From Pigmentiphaga kullae (lineage in GTDB: Bacteria > Pseudomonadota > Gammaproteobacteria > Burkholderiales > Burkholderiaceae_B): 64,000 nt of DNA. Positions 17,081-27,787 of the stretch are shown here, in pieces (the stretch's first letter is position 1; each line of letters begins with the position of its first letter). The stretch spans positions 930,001 through 994,000 of the forward strand of contig NZ_SGXC01000001.1 of assembly GCF_004216695.1 (NCBI RefSeq). Direction: 5' to 3'. The notes beneath the pieces are model-generated. The model was not told the origin of the DNA, did not search any database, and was given only the letters and a program-made list of their open reading frames with translations. Made by a program: the position numbers and the translations under genes.

Positions 17081-18616
17081 CTAGGCCGACGCAGCGGGTC
17101 CGGAAGCCCCCGCCCTGCGCCGCGCCAGCATGCGCATCGTGACCGGCACGACCAGTACGGCCGCCGCGCACAGCCACAAGCCGATGCTGACGGGGCTTTC
17201 CCACAGGATGGCCGTATCGCCGTTGGTGATGGACAGGGCCCGGCGCAGGTTCTGCTCCATCATGTTGCCCAGCACCAGCCCCAGGATGAGCGGCGCCATG
17301 GGCACCGACATCTTGCGCAGCAGGTAGCCCACCACGCCCAGCGCCACCATCATCACGAGATCGAAGGTGGTCGCGTGTACCGAATACACGCCGATCGCGC
17401 TCACGGTCACGATGAACGGCACCAGCGCCCAGGTCGGCACCGACAGCATGCGCGCGAACACGCCCACCATGGGGATGTTCATCGCCAGCAGCATGACGTT
17501 GCCGATGAACAGCGACGCGATCAGGCCCCAGACGATCTCGGGACGCTGCTCGAACAGCGCGGGCCCGGGCGTGATGTTGTAGAGCGCCAGCACGCCCATC
17601 ATCACCGCCGTGGTGCCCGATCCCGGCACGCCCAGCGTCAGCATGGGCACGAACGAACCCGTGGCCGATGCGTTGTTGGCCGCCTCGGGCGACGCCAGGC
17701 CGCGGATATCGCCCTTGCCGAAGTGGGCGCCTTCCGGGTCGGACTGCTCGACCAGGCGCTTCTCGGTCGAGTAGGCCATGGCCGAAGCCACGGTGGCGCC
17801 CGCACCCGGCAGCACCCCCACCACGAAACCGATCAGCGACCCGCGCACCGTGCCCCACCAGGTCATCGCCACTTCACGCATGTTGAACAGAGTGCGCCCC
17901 GTCGGCTTGACCGCCGCGCTGCCCGTGACCGACTGTTCCAGCAACAGCAGCATCTCGCTGACGGAGAACAGGCCGATCACCACCACGACGAACTGGATGC
18001 CGTCGCTCAGGTGCAGCGAATCGAAGGTATAGCGGTAGATGCCGGAGTTTTCGTCTATGCCCACGGTGGACAAGGCCAGGCCCACGGCGGCGGCCAGCAG
18101 CGCCTTGACAGGCTGCTCGCCCATCAGCCCGGCCAGGCAGCAGAAGGCGAACACCATCAGCGCGAAGTACTCCGCCGGCCCGAAAGCCAGCGCCCACCGG
18201 GCCAGGAGGGGCGCGGCGATGGCGATGCCGACGGTGGCCACGGCCGAGCCCACGAAGGAACTCCAGGCCGAGATGGACAAGGCCACGCCGGCCTTGCCCT
18301 GGCGCGCCATGGGATAGCCGTCCAGCGCGGTCATGATGGCCGAGGCCTCGCCCGGCACGTTGATCAGGATGGAACTGATGCGCCCGCCGTATTCGCAGCC
18401 GATGTAGACGGCGGCCAGCAGGATGAGCGAGCTTTCCGGCGGCAGTTGCATCGCGAAGGCCAGCGGCATCAGGATGGCCACGCCGTTGATGGGCCCGAGG
18501 CCGGGCAGCACGCCCACGATGGTACCGATGAAGGAGCCGATGGCCGCGATCAGCAGGTTCAGCGGCGTCAACGCGACCGAGAAACCCGTGGCCAGATGGC
18601 CGAAGATGTCGTTCAA
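17081..18616 (-). CDS. tctA: Tripartite tricarboxylate transporter large membrane subunit TctA
   Basis: The 511-residue permease subunit, with about a dozen hydrophobic helices, moves the carboxylate delivered by TctC. The family signatures [21 protein letters not shown] near the N-terminus and the duplicated [20 protein letters not shown] mid-protein are present. The start is TTG at 18616, which overlaps the tctB stop as TTGA and has GGAGG seven bases upstream; the family N-terminus ([11 protein letters not shown]) begins exactly there. The frame runs on through tctB without coding meaning. Last gene of the tctD-E-C-B-A operon. Confidence 0.95.
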   Translation of the reverse strand: MNDIFGHLATGFSVALTPLNLLIAAIGSFIGTIVGVLPGLGPINGVAILMPLAFAMQLPPESSLILLAAVYIGCEYGGRISSILINVPGEASAIMTALDGYPMARQGKAGVALSISAWSSFVGSAVATVGIAIAAPLLARWALAFGPAEYFALMVFAFCCLAGLMGEQPVKALLAAAVGLALSTVGIDENSGIYRYTFDSLHLSDGIQFVVVVIGLFSVSEMLLLLEQSVTGSAAVKPTGRTLFNMREVAMTWWGTVRGSLIGFVVGVLPGAGATVASAMAYSTEKRLVEQSDPEGAHFGKGDIRGLASPEAANNASATGSFVPMLTLGVPGSGTTAVMMGVLALYNITPGPALFEQRPEIVWGLIASLFIGNVMLLAMNIPMVGVFARMLSVPTWALVPFIVTVSAIGVYSVHATTFDLVMMVALGVVGYLLRKMSVPMAPLILGLVLGNMMEQNLRRALSITNGDTAILWESPVSIGLWLCAAAVLVVPVTMRMLARRRAGASGPAASA

Positions 18617-19071
18617 AGCAGGCCTCCCAGCAGGCCGGTGGGCAGCACCACGTCCAGCACCTTGTCGAACAGCAGGAACACGGCCACGCCCAGGACCAGC
18701 CCGGCGATGCCCGTCTTGAGCCACGATCCGCCGAACGCGCGGCCCACCGGCAGGCTCATCAGGAAGGTGGCCAGGACAATGCCCAGCCACTGGAACAGGA
18801 AGGCGTAGGCGGCCAGCGCCACCGACACGGCCACGACGCGTCCCTTGACGCCCGCCGCCACGGCTTCGACCGGATTGCCGCCCTTGGCGGCCAGCCACAG
18901 GCCGCACAGGCCGATGACCAGCGACAGCAGCATGGGAAAGGCGCGCGGGCCCACCGGCTCGTAGGCAAAAGGCGCCTCGAGCCCGTAGCCCTGCCACACC
19001 ATCACGGCGGCGAAAACCAGCGCCGCCGTGCCCAGCAGCCGGTCGTTCAACACGACACGGCCGCCGCTCAT
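18613..19071 (-). CDS. tctB: Tripartite tricarboxylate transporter small membrane subunit TctB
   Basis: 152 residues with four predicted hydrophobic helices, the normal TctB form. The GPRAFPMLLSLVIGLCGLWL segment is characteristic. It overlaps tctC by four bases (ATGA) and tctA by four (TTGA), so the three transport genes are translationally coupled. Confidence 0.93.
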   Translation of the reverse strand: MSGGRVVLNDRLLGTAALVFAAVMVWQGYGLEAPFAYEPVGPRAFPMLLSLVIGLCGLWLAAKGGNPVEAVAAGVKGRVVAVSVALAAYAFLFQWLGIVLATFLMSLPVGRAFGGSWLKTGIAGLVLGVAVFLLFDKVLDVVLPTGLLGGLL

Positions 19072-20063
19072 TTACGCACCAGCCCGAATTCGTCGGCCAG
19101 CTTGCGGTACTCGGCAACCTGCTGCTTGATGTAGCCGTCCAGGTCCTTGCCGGTCTTATTGAACGGGAACAGACCGCGTTCTTCACGCAACTTCGCGAAT
19201 TCGGGCGTGGCCATCATCTTGTCGAAGGTGACTACCCACCACTGGTAGTCGGCATCGGCGACCTTCGGTCCCACGTAGAAACCGCGGATGATGGGCCACT
19301 GGATGTCGAAGCCCTGCTCCTTGGCGGTAGGTACGTCGGCCAGCCGGCCCGGCAGGCGCTGTTCCGAGAACACGGCCAGGATGCGGATGGGCACGCCGGC
19401 GTCCAGTACGGACGCGACCTCGCCCGCGTCGCCCGAATACACCTGCACGTGGCCGCCCTGCAAGGCCGTCAGGGTCTCGCCGCCCCCCTCGAAGGCCACG
19501 AAGCGCATGGTCTTGTAGTCGATGCCGGCGGCGCGCGCAGTCAGCGCCGCCTTCATCCAGTCCTGGCTGCCGATGGTGCCGCCGGCGCCGAACACCACCT
19601 TGGTGGGATCGGCCTTGATGGCGGCCATCAGGCCCTTCAGGTCCTTCCAGGGGGCGTCCTTGCGCACCACGACCGCGCCGTAGTCGGTGCCGATGCCCGA
19701 CACCCAGCGCACGTCCGACTCGGTGTAGCGGCCGAATTTGCCCTGGGCGATGTTCAACAGCGAGCCGCCCGAGAAGGCCACGATGGTGCCGGCCTCGGCG
19801 GGCCGCTGGGCGATGATGGTGTTGTAGGCCACGGCGCCGATGCCTCCCGGCATGTACACGGTACGCATGGCGCCGTTCAGATACTTGCCTTCCTGCAAAC
19901 CGCCTTGCGCGATCTTGCAGGTCAGGTCGAAACCGCCGCCGGGCTTGGCGGGCGCGATGCATTCGGGCCGTTCGGGCGCGGCAGCGGCCGGTTGCGCGGC
20001 CAGTCCCGCGAAGATCATCGCCGCGGCATAGGTCGCCGCCCGCAGTCGAACTGTGGGTTTCAT
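19068..20063 (-). CDS. tctC: Tripartite tricarboxylate transporter periplasmic receptor TctC
   Basis: A 331-residue secreted solute receptor: signal peptide to about residue 28, then PERPECIAPAKPGGGFDLTC, which is the TctC (citrate/tricarballylate) form of the family rather than the PxRPVxxIVP form of solitary Bug proteins. GGRGRAG-type loops are replaced by PGGIGAVAYN. GGGAGGTGA precedes the ATG. In Bordetella pertussis the homologous BctC binds citrate and also signals to the sensor BctE; the same arrangement with tctDE here supports a citrate-like ligand. Confidence 0.94.
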   Translation of the reverse strand: MKPTVRLRAATYAAAMIFAGLAAQPAAAAPERPECIAPAKPGGGFDLTCKIAQGGLQEGKYLNGAMRTVYMPGGIGAVAYNTIIAQRPAEAGTIVAFSGGSLLNIAQGKFGRYTESDVRWVSGIGTDYGAVVVRKDAPWKDLKGLMAAIKADPTKVVFGAGGTIGSQDWMKAALTARAAGIDYKTMRFVAFEGGGETLTALQGGHVQVYSGDAGEVASVLDAGVPIRILAVFSEQRLPGRLADVPTAKEQGFDIQWPIIRGFYVGPKVADADYQWWVVTFDKMMATPEFAKLREERGLFPFNKTGKDLDGYIKQQVAEYRKLADEFGLVRK

Positions 20064-20185
20064 CAGTCACCTCCCTGTCTTTGTTGTCGATGTCGCGGCT
20101 GCCAGGCCGCACCGAGGCGACTGTACGAACGCGGCGCTTTCAACCGGCTTTCAATTTCCCGTGTTTTCGTGCTGCAAAGCAGCAT

Positions 20186-21628
20186 TCAGGACCTGGGGAA
20201 AACGAGGGCCGCGCGCAGGCCGGGCCCCGGTTCCCGGTTTTCCAGCACCAGCCTGCCCTTGTGCAGACCCGCGATCCGCTGCGCGATGGCCAGCCCCAGC
20301 CCGGCGCCCGGCTTGCCCTTGCCGGACTCGCCGCGGCGGAAACGCACGCCGGCCCGCTCGATGTCGGATACCGGCATGCCCGGTCCGCTGTCCTCCACCC
20401 GCAGCACGATCCGTCCGGGCTCGCGCAGCAGCATCAGCGTGACCATGCCTCCCTCCGGGCTGTAGCGAATGGCGTTGTCCAGCAGGTTGAGCACGGCCTC
20501 GCGCAGCAGCACGGGCAGCCCCGGCATCCACAACGCTTCCCCGAGCGCCTCGATGCCGTAATCCAGCTGCTTGGCGCGTGCGGCCGGCAGCAGGCTGCGC
20601 ACGCATTCCCCAGCCAGTTCGGCCAGGTCGATCCGCACGAAAGGCAGGCCACCCTCGGCCAGCGAGGCATCATGGACACGGGCCAGCGCCAGCATCTGGT
20701 TGGCCATCCGTATGGACCGGTCCACGCCGGCATGCATGGCCTGCAAGACCTGGCGGACCGCTTGCGGGTCGGTCTCGCGCAGCGCGAAATCCACCTGGGT
20801 CTTGAGCACGGTCAGCGGCGTGCGCAACTGGTGGGACGCATCGTCCAGGAACTGGCGCTGCGCGCGGGCCTGGGCGTCGTGCCGCGCGATGTGCCGATTG
20901 ATGGCGGACACCAGCGGCTGGACCTCGGCCGGGACCTGGCTGTCGTCCACCGGCCGCAGGTCGTCCGGGTCGCGCGCGTCGATTTCCTCGCTCAGGCGCA
21001 CCAGCGGCCGCAGCGCGATGATCACCCCACCCGTCAGCAGGATCGCGCTCAGCAGGATCTGCAGCGTATCTCGCTCGATCGCGCGCATCAGCACGGCCCG
21101 GGTGAAGCCCGCCCGCGACTCGATGCTTTCCGCGACCTGGATGACCACCCGCTGGCGTTCCTGCGCGCCATACAGGGGAGGATCGAGCCGGCGCGCCAGC
21201 ACGCCCACACGGACCGGTTCGCCGAAATACTCGGCGTCGAAGAATTCCGCCCGTCCCGACACCAGCGGATGCGCCGGCATGGGCAGCGCCGGGTTGCCGA
21301 TCTCGGTCAGGTTGTCTTCGGTGGAGACCCGGAAATACACGTTGCCGCTGGCGGTCAGTTCGAAAAATTGCAGCAGCCTGTAGGGCAGTTCCACCGCCAA
21401 CCCACCGCTTTCCGTCGATATGTTCAGGTCTATGGCGCGCAGGGCGCCTGCCAGCGACCGGTCGTAGGCTGCATTGGTCAGGTCGTCCAGCAGCCTGACC
21501 GACAGCCACAGGCCACCCCCGGCTACCACGGCCAGGACCGGAAGCAGCCACCACAGCAGGGTCGTTTTCAGGCTGCGCCGCCGTGGCCGGGCCGGCAAGG
21601 GAGAAGTTGCTGGCGAGGAAGCCGTCAC
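20186..21628 (-). CDS. tctE: Sensor histidine kinase TctE
   Basis: A 480-residue membrane kinase that senses extracellular tricarboxylate, probably via liganded TctC. An N-terminal helix (about 20-45), a periplasmic 2CSK_N-type domain, a second helix (about 185-205), the phospho-acceptor motif DDASHQLRTPL with His near 266, and a complete ATP-binding domain (N box LLDNAIRYSP, G boxes DSGPGMP and GAGLGLAIAQ) are all visible. Its ATG overlaps the tctD stop by four bases. The 122-bp gap before tctC may carry a separate promoter. Confidence 0.95.
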   Translation of the reverse strand: MTASSPATSPLPARPRRRSLKTTLLWWLLPVLAVVAGGGLWLSVRLLDDLTNAAYDRSLAGALRAIDLNISTESGGLAVELPYRLLQFFELTASGNVYFRVSTEDNLTEIGNPALPMPAHPLVSGRAEFFDAEYFGEPVRVGVLARRLDPPLYGAQERQRVVIQVAESIESRAGFTRAVLMRAIERDTLQILLSAILLTGGVIIALRPLVRLSEEIDARDPDDLRPVDDSQVPAEVQPLVSAINRHIARHDAQARAQRQFLDDASHQLRTPLTVLKTQVDFALRETDPQAVRQVLQAMHAGVDRSIRMANQMLALARVHDASLAEGGLPFVRIDLAELAGECVRSLLPAARAKQLDYGIEALGEALWMPGLPVLLREAVLNLLDNAIRYSPEGGMVTLMLLREPGRIVLRVEDSGPGMPVSDIERAGVRFRRGESGKGKPGAGLGLAIAQRIAGLHKGRLVLENREPGPGLRAALVFPRS

Positions 21629-22293
21629 GCAGGCTCCAGGCTGTATCCCAGTCCGCGCAGGGTCACGATATGGACGCCGGTGTCGCCCAGGCGCTTGCGC
21701 AGCCGGTGGACGATGACTTCGATGGCGTCCAGCCCGACGTCGCGGTCGTCGTCGAATACCCGATCCAGGATCTGCTGCTTGGTCATGGGTTCGCCGCTGC
21801 GCTGGATCAGGGCCCGCAATACCGAGTGTTCCCGTGGCGAGAGGGCCAGGGGTTGGTTGTCGAGCAGGAATTTCTGAGCGGCCAGGTCGAAAACCAGCGG
21901 CCCGCAGGCCAGACGCGGATGTTCCCTGCCCCGGCTGCGCCGTATCAGCGCCGCCAGTCTGGCTTCCAGTTCGGTCACGTTGAAGGGCTTGGGCAGGAAA
22001 TCGTCTGCGCCTTCGTGCAGGGTGGTGACGCGTTCCGTCAGTGAATCACGTGCGGTCAATATCAAGACGGGCGTACGGTCATCACGGGCGCGCAGTCTGG
22101 CCAGCAGCGTCCGCCCGTCCAGTCCGGGCAGTCCCAGATCCAGGACGACGGCATCGAAATCCTCGACCTGCAGGCGTTTTTCCGCGACTACGCCATCGTC
22201 GGCCCATTCCACGACGAAACCGGCGTGCCGGGCCAGCGTGCCTGACAGCCATCGAGCCAATTCGGGTTCGTCCTCGACCAACAGGATACGCAT
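21625..22293 (-). CDS. tctD: OmpR-family response regulator TctD
   Basis: A 222-residue regulator: receiver domain with phosphorylatable Asp near 52 (VLDLGLPG) and conserved Lys in LPKPF, then an OmpR/PhoB winged helix with VIVHRLRKRLG. It is first in the tctD-E-C-B-A operon and should switch on tctCBA when the substrate is present. A TATAAG hexamer at 22318-22323 on the minus strand is a possible -10 element just upstream. It borders the DnaA-box region. Confidence 0.95.
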   Translation of the reverse strand: MRILLVEDEPELARWLSGTLARHAGFVVEWADDGVVAEKRLQVEDFDAVVLDLGLPGLDGRTLLARLRARDDRTPVLILTARDSLTERVTTLHEGADDFLPKPFNVTELEARLAALIRRSRGREHPRLACGPLVFDLAAQKFLLDNQPLALSPREHSVLRALIQRSGEPMTKQQILDRVFDDDRDVGLDAIEVIVHRLRKRLGDTGVHIVTLRGLGYSLEPA

Positions 22294-22439
22294 GGCGGAT
22301 CGGGTGCTCCGTACTTACTTATAGAGGAATGAGACGCCTGGATGCTAGGTGTTCGATCCGGCCGGGTCAACCGGCGTCCGCGCAGCGGCGCCCAGGGCCG
22401 CTTGCGGCCCTCGTAGCGGTAGGAAGAAAAGATGTTTGA

Positions 22440-22680
22440 GCTTTATCCTAAAACTATCTATCCAATTCGTAGTAGGTAATAGGAGCCTGTGGATAACTTC
22501 GCCCGATCAAAAAAACCTTTTCGATTCAAAGAGTTGCCTAATTTTTAGGCATGTGGATAAGCTTGTCCACAGGGTGTACCCGGAAATTGAACAACTTTTT
22601 GGGTTGGGAACGAAAACAAAGTTATCCACAAAGGCTCAACACCGTATGCACACCCCGCTTCCCAGAGCTTATCCACAGGC
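22440..22680. other. Candidate replication origin (oriC): DnaA-box cluster in AT-rich DNA
   Basis: Perfect DnaA boxes (TTATCCACA or its complement) are at 22488-22496, 22552-22560, 22622-22630 and 22669-22677. TTGTCCACA, one base off, is at 22563-22571 and faces the box beside it. The surrounding 240 bp is far richer in A and T than the rest of the window; 22507-22548 (with A7 and T5 runs) could be the unwinding element. It occupies most of the 435-bp gap 22294-22728. dnaA, dnaN and gyrB are not nearby, but parS, parAB and mnmG are within 18 kb. Confidence 0.82.
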
Positions 22681-22728
22681 CTGAAAATGTCCGCATCGGG
22701 TATTCTGGTCGCCTGCCTGGAGCCGTTC

Positions 22729-23565
22729 ATGGATGTATCCGCCTCTTTCTCCGCCCTGGCCGCGTTCGTGGGCCGGTACGAACGCCTGTTCGTCCTGACC
22801 GGCGCCGGGTGCAGCACGGATTCGGGCATCCCGGACTATCGCGACGCCGATGGCCAGTGGAAACGTACGCCGCCCATCGACTTTCAGTTATTCATGGGCG
22901 ACGGCCTGGCCCGGGCGCGCTACTGGGCGCGCAGCATGATCGGGTGGCGGCGCTTCGGGAAGGCCGGGCCCAACGACACCCATCGCGCGCTGGCACAGCT
23001 GGAGGCCAGCGGAAGAATGCGGATGCTGGTGACCCAGAACGTCGATGGCCTGCATCAGGCGGCGGGCAGCCGCGCAGTGGTGGATCTGCATGGCCGGCTG
23101 GACGAGGTCCGTTGCATGCATTGCGCGCACCGCGAACCGCGGGCCGTATTCCAGCAGCGGCTGCAAGCCGTGAACCCGGCATGGATCGCGCTGGACGCGG
23201 CCGATGCACCCGATGGCGACGCCGACCTGGAAGCGGTGGATTTCTCCCGTTTCGCCGTGCCGTCCTGTCCTGCCTGCGGCGGGATCCTGAAGCCGGACGT
23301 CGTTTTCTTCGGCGAACAGGTGCCCGCGCCGCGCGTGGCGACGGTGCTGCGCGCGCTGGACGAAGCCGATGCCATCCTGGTGGTGGGCTCGTCGCTGATG
23401 GTGCATTCTGGCTACCGCTATGTACGCGCCGGTGCATCGGCCGGACTGCCGGTCGCGGCGGTCAACCTGGGGCGCACGCGCGCCGACGACCTGCTTACCC
23501 TGAAGGTGGAGCAGTCCTGTGCCGAGGCGCTGGCCTTCATGCTGGAGGACCGCGCGGCGGCGTAA
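22729..23565 (+). CDS. NAD-dependent protein deacylase, sirtuin (CobB/Sir2) family
   Basis: A 278-residue sirtuin that removes acyl groups from lysines with NAD consumption. NAD-binding GAGCSTDSGIPDYR (about 25-38), TQNVDGLH (about 102-109), the catalytic His in VDLHGR (about 121) and a four-Cys zinc site (CMHC at 129-132, CPAC at 180-183) are intact; the class II form. ATG at 22729 is favoured because CTGGAG lies just upstream; an in-frame ATG at 22687 would add 14 residues. It converges with the following LysR gene. Confidence 0.94.
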   Translation: MDVSASFSALAAFVGRYERLFVLTGAGCSTDSGIPDYRDADGQWKRTPPIDFQLFMGDGLARARYWARSMIGWRRFGKAGPNDTHRALAQLEASGRMRMLVTQNVDGLHQAAGSRAVVDLHGRLDEVRCMHCAHREPRAVFQQRLQAVNPAWIALDAADAPDGDADLEAVDFSRFAVPSCPACGGILKPDVVFFGEQVPAPRVATVLRALDEADAILVVGSSLMVHSGYRYVRAGASAGLPVAAVNLGRTRADDLLTLKVEQSCAEALAFMLEDRAAA

Positions 23566-23595
23566 GGCCGCCGTGAAGATACCGCTGGCGTTCCG

Positions 23596-24528
23596 CTATT
23601 CCGGCAGGGGGAAGCCCTGCGCCATCGACTCGCGCAGGTATTCGACGAAGCATTGCACCGCGCGCGGCACGCGCGGGGCCCACGGGCGCAGCGCATACAG
23701 ATGGTTGCCGAAGAAGCCCTGCACGCGCCAGTCCGGCAGCACCGGCCGCAGCCGGCGCATGGCCGGCGCCGCGCTGAAGTCGGGCAGCAGGCCGATGCCC
23801 AGTCCGTCCAGTACCGCGTCGCGCAGCACCTCGCTGTTGTTGGCCTTCAAGGGGCCTTGCACGGGCACCGACAGCGTTTCGGCCTGCTCGTCGCTGGCCG
23901 GAACGAAGGTCCAGGTATCGGCGCCCGGCCCCAGGTACAGCACGCAGTCGTGTCCCGCCAGGTCGCGCGGATGCCGGGGCACGCCGTGCCGGCGCAGATA
24001 GGCGGGGCTGGCCACCAGCAGCGAACGCGTTTCGCACAAGGGCCAGGCGACATAGCTTTCGGGCGCCGCCGCCGTGTGGCGGATGGCCAGGTCGTAGCCT
24101 TCCTGCGCCAGGTTGACGAAGCGGTCGGTCAGGTCGAGGTGGATGCGCACCTCGGGATAGCCGCGGAAGAATGCCGCCAGCCTCGGTGCGATGTGCTGCC
24201 GGCCCAGCGCCACGGGGGCGGTGACGCGCACGATGCCGCGCGGCGTGCCGGACAGATCCTTTACCGCGGTGAAGCCGGCGTCGATGCGTTCGAACGCCGG
24301 CGTGGCGTCGGCCACCAGTTCGCGGCCGGCGTCGGTCAGCACCACCGAGCGCGTCGTGCGCTGGACCAGCGGCACGCCGGCCGCGCGCTCCAGCGCGCCT
24401 ATGCGCATGCTGACCGAGGCCTTGGACAGGCCCAGGCGCCGCGCCGCCTGGGTGAAGCTGCGGGTCTCGGCCAGCACGGTCAGCAGGTGGATATCGGCCA
24501 CCCAGGGCCCGATGATGTCGGCAGCCAT
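23596..24528 (-). CDS. LysR-family transcriptional regulator
   Basis: 310 residues with an N-terminal LysR helix-turn-helix ([24 protein letters not shown], about 24-47) and a periplasmic-binding-protein-like effector domain, close to the CrgA/AaeR-like subgroup ([20 protein letters not shown]). It is divergent from mmsA, with a perfect palindrome at 24545-24562 in the 110-bp gap, so it is the likely regulator of mmsA and of itself. Confidence 0.92.
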   Translation of the reverse strand: MAADIIGPWVADIHLLTVLAETRSFTQAARRLGLSKASVSMRIGALERAAGVPLVQRTTRSVVLTDAGRELVADATPAFERIDAGFTAVKDLSGTPRGIVRVTAPVALGRQHIAPRLAAFFRGYPEVRIHLDLTDRFVNLAQEGYDLAIRHTAAAPESYVAWPLCETRSLLVASPAYLRRHGVPRHPRDLAGHDCVLYLGPGADTWTFVPASDEQAETLSVPVQGPLKANNSEVLRDAVLDGLGIGLLPDFSAAPAMRRLRPVLPDWRVQGFFGNHLYALRPWAPRVPRAVQCFVEYLRESMAQGFPLPE

Positions 24529-24544
24529 TTTTTTCCGCTCGGAT

Positions 24545-24562
24545 TGTTCAAGATATTGAACA
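24545..24562. promoter_or_regulatory. LysR-type operator palindrome
   Basis: TGTTCAA and TTGAACA are perfect 7-base arms around GATA, a T-N11-A LysR-box pattern. It starts 17 bases upstream of the LysR start codon and 77 bases before mmsA, where an autoregulatory activator site would be expected. Confidence 0.65.
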
Positions 24563-24638
24563 CTTTAATCGGCTTCGGCCGGCTTATCCAATCGACCGAG
24601 CGGCCCTAGACTGGGGGCCTCGATTTCTTCCTATCAGG

Positions 24639-26156
<1,518 letters not shown>

Positions 26157-26160
26157 CTCT

Positions 26161-27060
26161 TTAGCGGCTCATCAAGAAGTCGACTAATGCGGCGGCGGGG
26201 GCCGAGAGGCCTTCGCGTTGCCGGAAGACCACGAAGAGTTCGCGCGCGGCCCAGGGTTCCTCGATGGGGACGAGCGCGAGGTCCAGCGTGCCTACGTAGA
26301 GTTCGCCGCTGTGCTGCGGCACCACCGCCACGCCCAGGCCGACGTGGACCATGCGGCACAGCGCGTCCAGGCTGCTGACGCTGATCTTGACGTGCAGCGT
26401 CGCGCCCAGCCGTCCCGCTTCCTTGACCAGCAATTGCGTCAGCGACGTTCCCTGCCCCATGCCGACGATGTTCTCGTCCATGAAGTCGCGCAGGCGCACC
26501 ACGGGCGCCTTGGCCAGGCGATGGCGGCGCGGCACGGCCAGGACCAGGCGGTCGCTGCGGTAGGGCAGGTGTTCGAGCCGCTCGATACCCGGCACCTTGT
26601 TGGAGAAGCCCAGGTCGAAATCGCTTTCGGTCAGGCTGCGCAGCACCTCGCTGCTGGTCTGTTCGTCGATCTGGATGTCGACGTCGGGAAACACACGCTT
26701 GAAGGCGGCGATGTCCTCGGGCAGGAACTGCACGATGGACGACATGTTGCCGACGATGCGTATCGTGCCCTTGGCGCCGCTGGCGTACTGGGACAGCTCG
26801 GCTTCCATGCGTTCGATGTCGGCCAGGACTTCCCGCGCGTGGCGGTATACGGCCTCGCCTATCGGGGTGACCGAGATGCCGCGCGATTCGCGGTGGATTA
26901 CCGGCTGCCCGATCACGCCTTCGATCTCGGCGATGCGGCGGCTGACGGCCGAGGGCGCGATGGCCTCGCGTTCGGCCGCGCGCGCGATGTTGCGTTCCTG
27001 GCAGACGGCGACGAACAGGCGCAGCGAGGTCAGGTCGAGTTTACGGACGAGATTGCTCAT
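26161..27060 (-). CDS. LysR-family transcriptional regulator
   Basis: A 299-residue LysR protein: helix-turn-helix in NIARAAEREAIAPSAVSRRIAEIE (about 24-47) and an effector domain. ATG at 27060 is preceded by AGGAAGG; the frame extends twelve codons further upstream without need. It lies 60 bp downstream of leuD in the same direction, so it is probably the third gene of a leuC-leuD-lysR unit, and may respond to that pathway's substrate. Confidence 0.91.
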   Translation of the reverse strand: MSNLVRKLDLTSLRLFVAVCQERNIARAAEREAIAPSAVSRRIAEIEGVIGQPVIHRESRGISVTPIGEAVYRHAREVLADIERMEAELSQYASGAKGTIRIVGNMSSIVQFLPEDIAAFKRVFPDVDIQIDEQTSSEVLRSLTESDFDLGFSNKVPGIERLEHLPYRSDRLVLAVPRRHRLAKAPVVRLRDFMDENIVGMGQGTSLTQLLVKEAGRLGATLHVKISVSSLDALCRMVHVGLGVAVVPQHSGELYVGTLDLALVPIEEPWAARELFVVFRQREGLSAPAAALVDFLMSR

Positions 27061-27120
27061 GATCTTGCCTTCCTGTCGCTGCGCCGATTGTGGCACGGCG
27101 GGCGACAGGGGGCAATGCGA

Positions 27121-27777
27121 TCAGGCGCTCCGGCGCGCGGACGACAGCCAGGGGTACGCCCGCAGGTGCGCATCCTCGAAGGCGCGGATCTGGTCGGCCT
27201 TGCGCAGCGTCAGACCGATGTCGTCCAGGCCGTTCAGCAGGCAGTACTTGCGGAAGGGCGCGATGTCGAAGCCGAACGACGGCGCGCCGTCCGGACCGGA
27301 CACGGTCTGCGCCTCGAGGTCGACCAAGAGTCGTACCGGCTCTTCCTGCGTGGCCAGCTCGAACAGCGCATCCACTTCGTCCTCCCGCAGCACTACCGGC
27401 AGGAGGCCGTTCTGCATCGCGTTGTTGTAGAAGATGTCGCCGAAGCTGGGCGCGATCACCGCGCGAAAGCCGTATTGCTGCAAGGCCCAGGGCGCGTGTT
27501 CGCGCGACGAGCCGCAGCCGAAGTTGGCGCGGGCCAGCAGGATGGTCGCGCCCTGGTAGCGCGCTTCGTTCAGCACGAAGTCCGGATTCAGCGGCCGGCC
27601 GCTGCAATCCTGGCCGGGTTCGCCCTGGTCCAGGTAGCGCCATTCGTCGAACAGGTTGGGGCCGAAGCCGGTGCGGCGGATGGATTTGAGGAACTGCTTG
27701 GGGATGATGGCGTCGGTGTCGACGTTGCCGCGGTCCAGCGGCGCGACCAGGCCTTGCAGGCGATCGAATTTTTCCAT
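27121..27777 (-). CDS. leuD: 3-isopropylmalate dehydratase small subunit (LeuD) paralogue
   Basis: 218 residues forming the swivel domain that completes the active site of the LeuC partner. [13 protein letters not shown] near the start and the substrate loop [14 protein letters not shown] (about 86-99) are intact. It follows leuC by ten bases. No leuA, leuB or other leucine gene is here, and a LysR gene follows, so the pair may serve a different hydroxy-dicarboxylate isomerisation rather than leucine synthesis; this is inference. Confidence 0.93.
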   Translation of the reverse strand: MEKFDRLQGLVAPLDRGNVDTDAIIPKQFLKSIRRTGFGPNLFDEWRYLDQGEPGQDCSGRPLNPDFVLNEARYQGATILLARANFGCGSSREHAPWALQQYGFRAVIAPSFGDIFYNNAMQNGLLPVVLREDEVDALFELATQEEPVRLLVDLEAQTVSGPDGAPSFGFDIAPFRKYCLLNGLDDIGLTLRKADQIRAFEDAHLRAYPWLSSARRSA

Positions 27778-27787
27778 GATGGACTCC

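Noticed and set aside
22390-22430. GGGCCGC/GCGGCCC hairpin upstream of tctD as a terminator or a fourth repeat copy
   Set aside because: Neither flanking gene ends there, no T-tract follows, and it lacks the compound stem of the hairpin element.
22644-22652. GTATGCACA as an additional DnaA box
   Set aside because: It departs from TTATCCACA at two positions; not counted among the reliable boxes.
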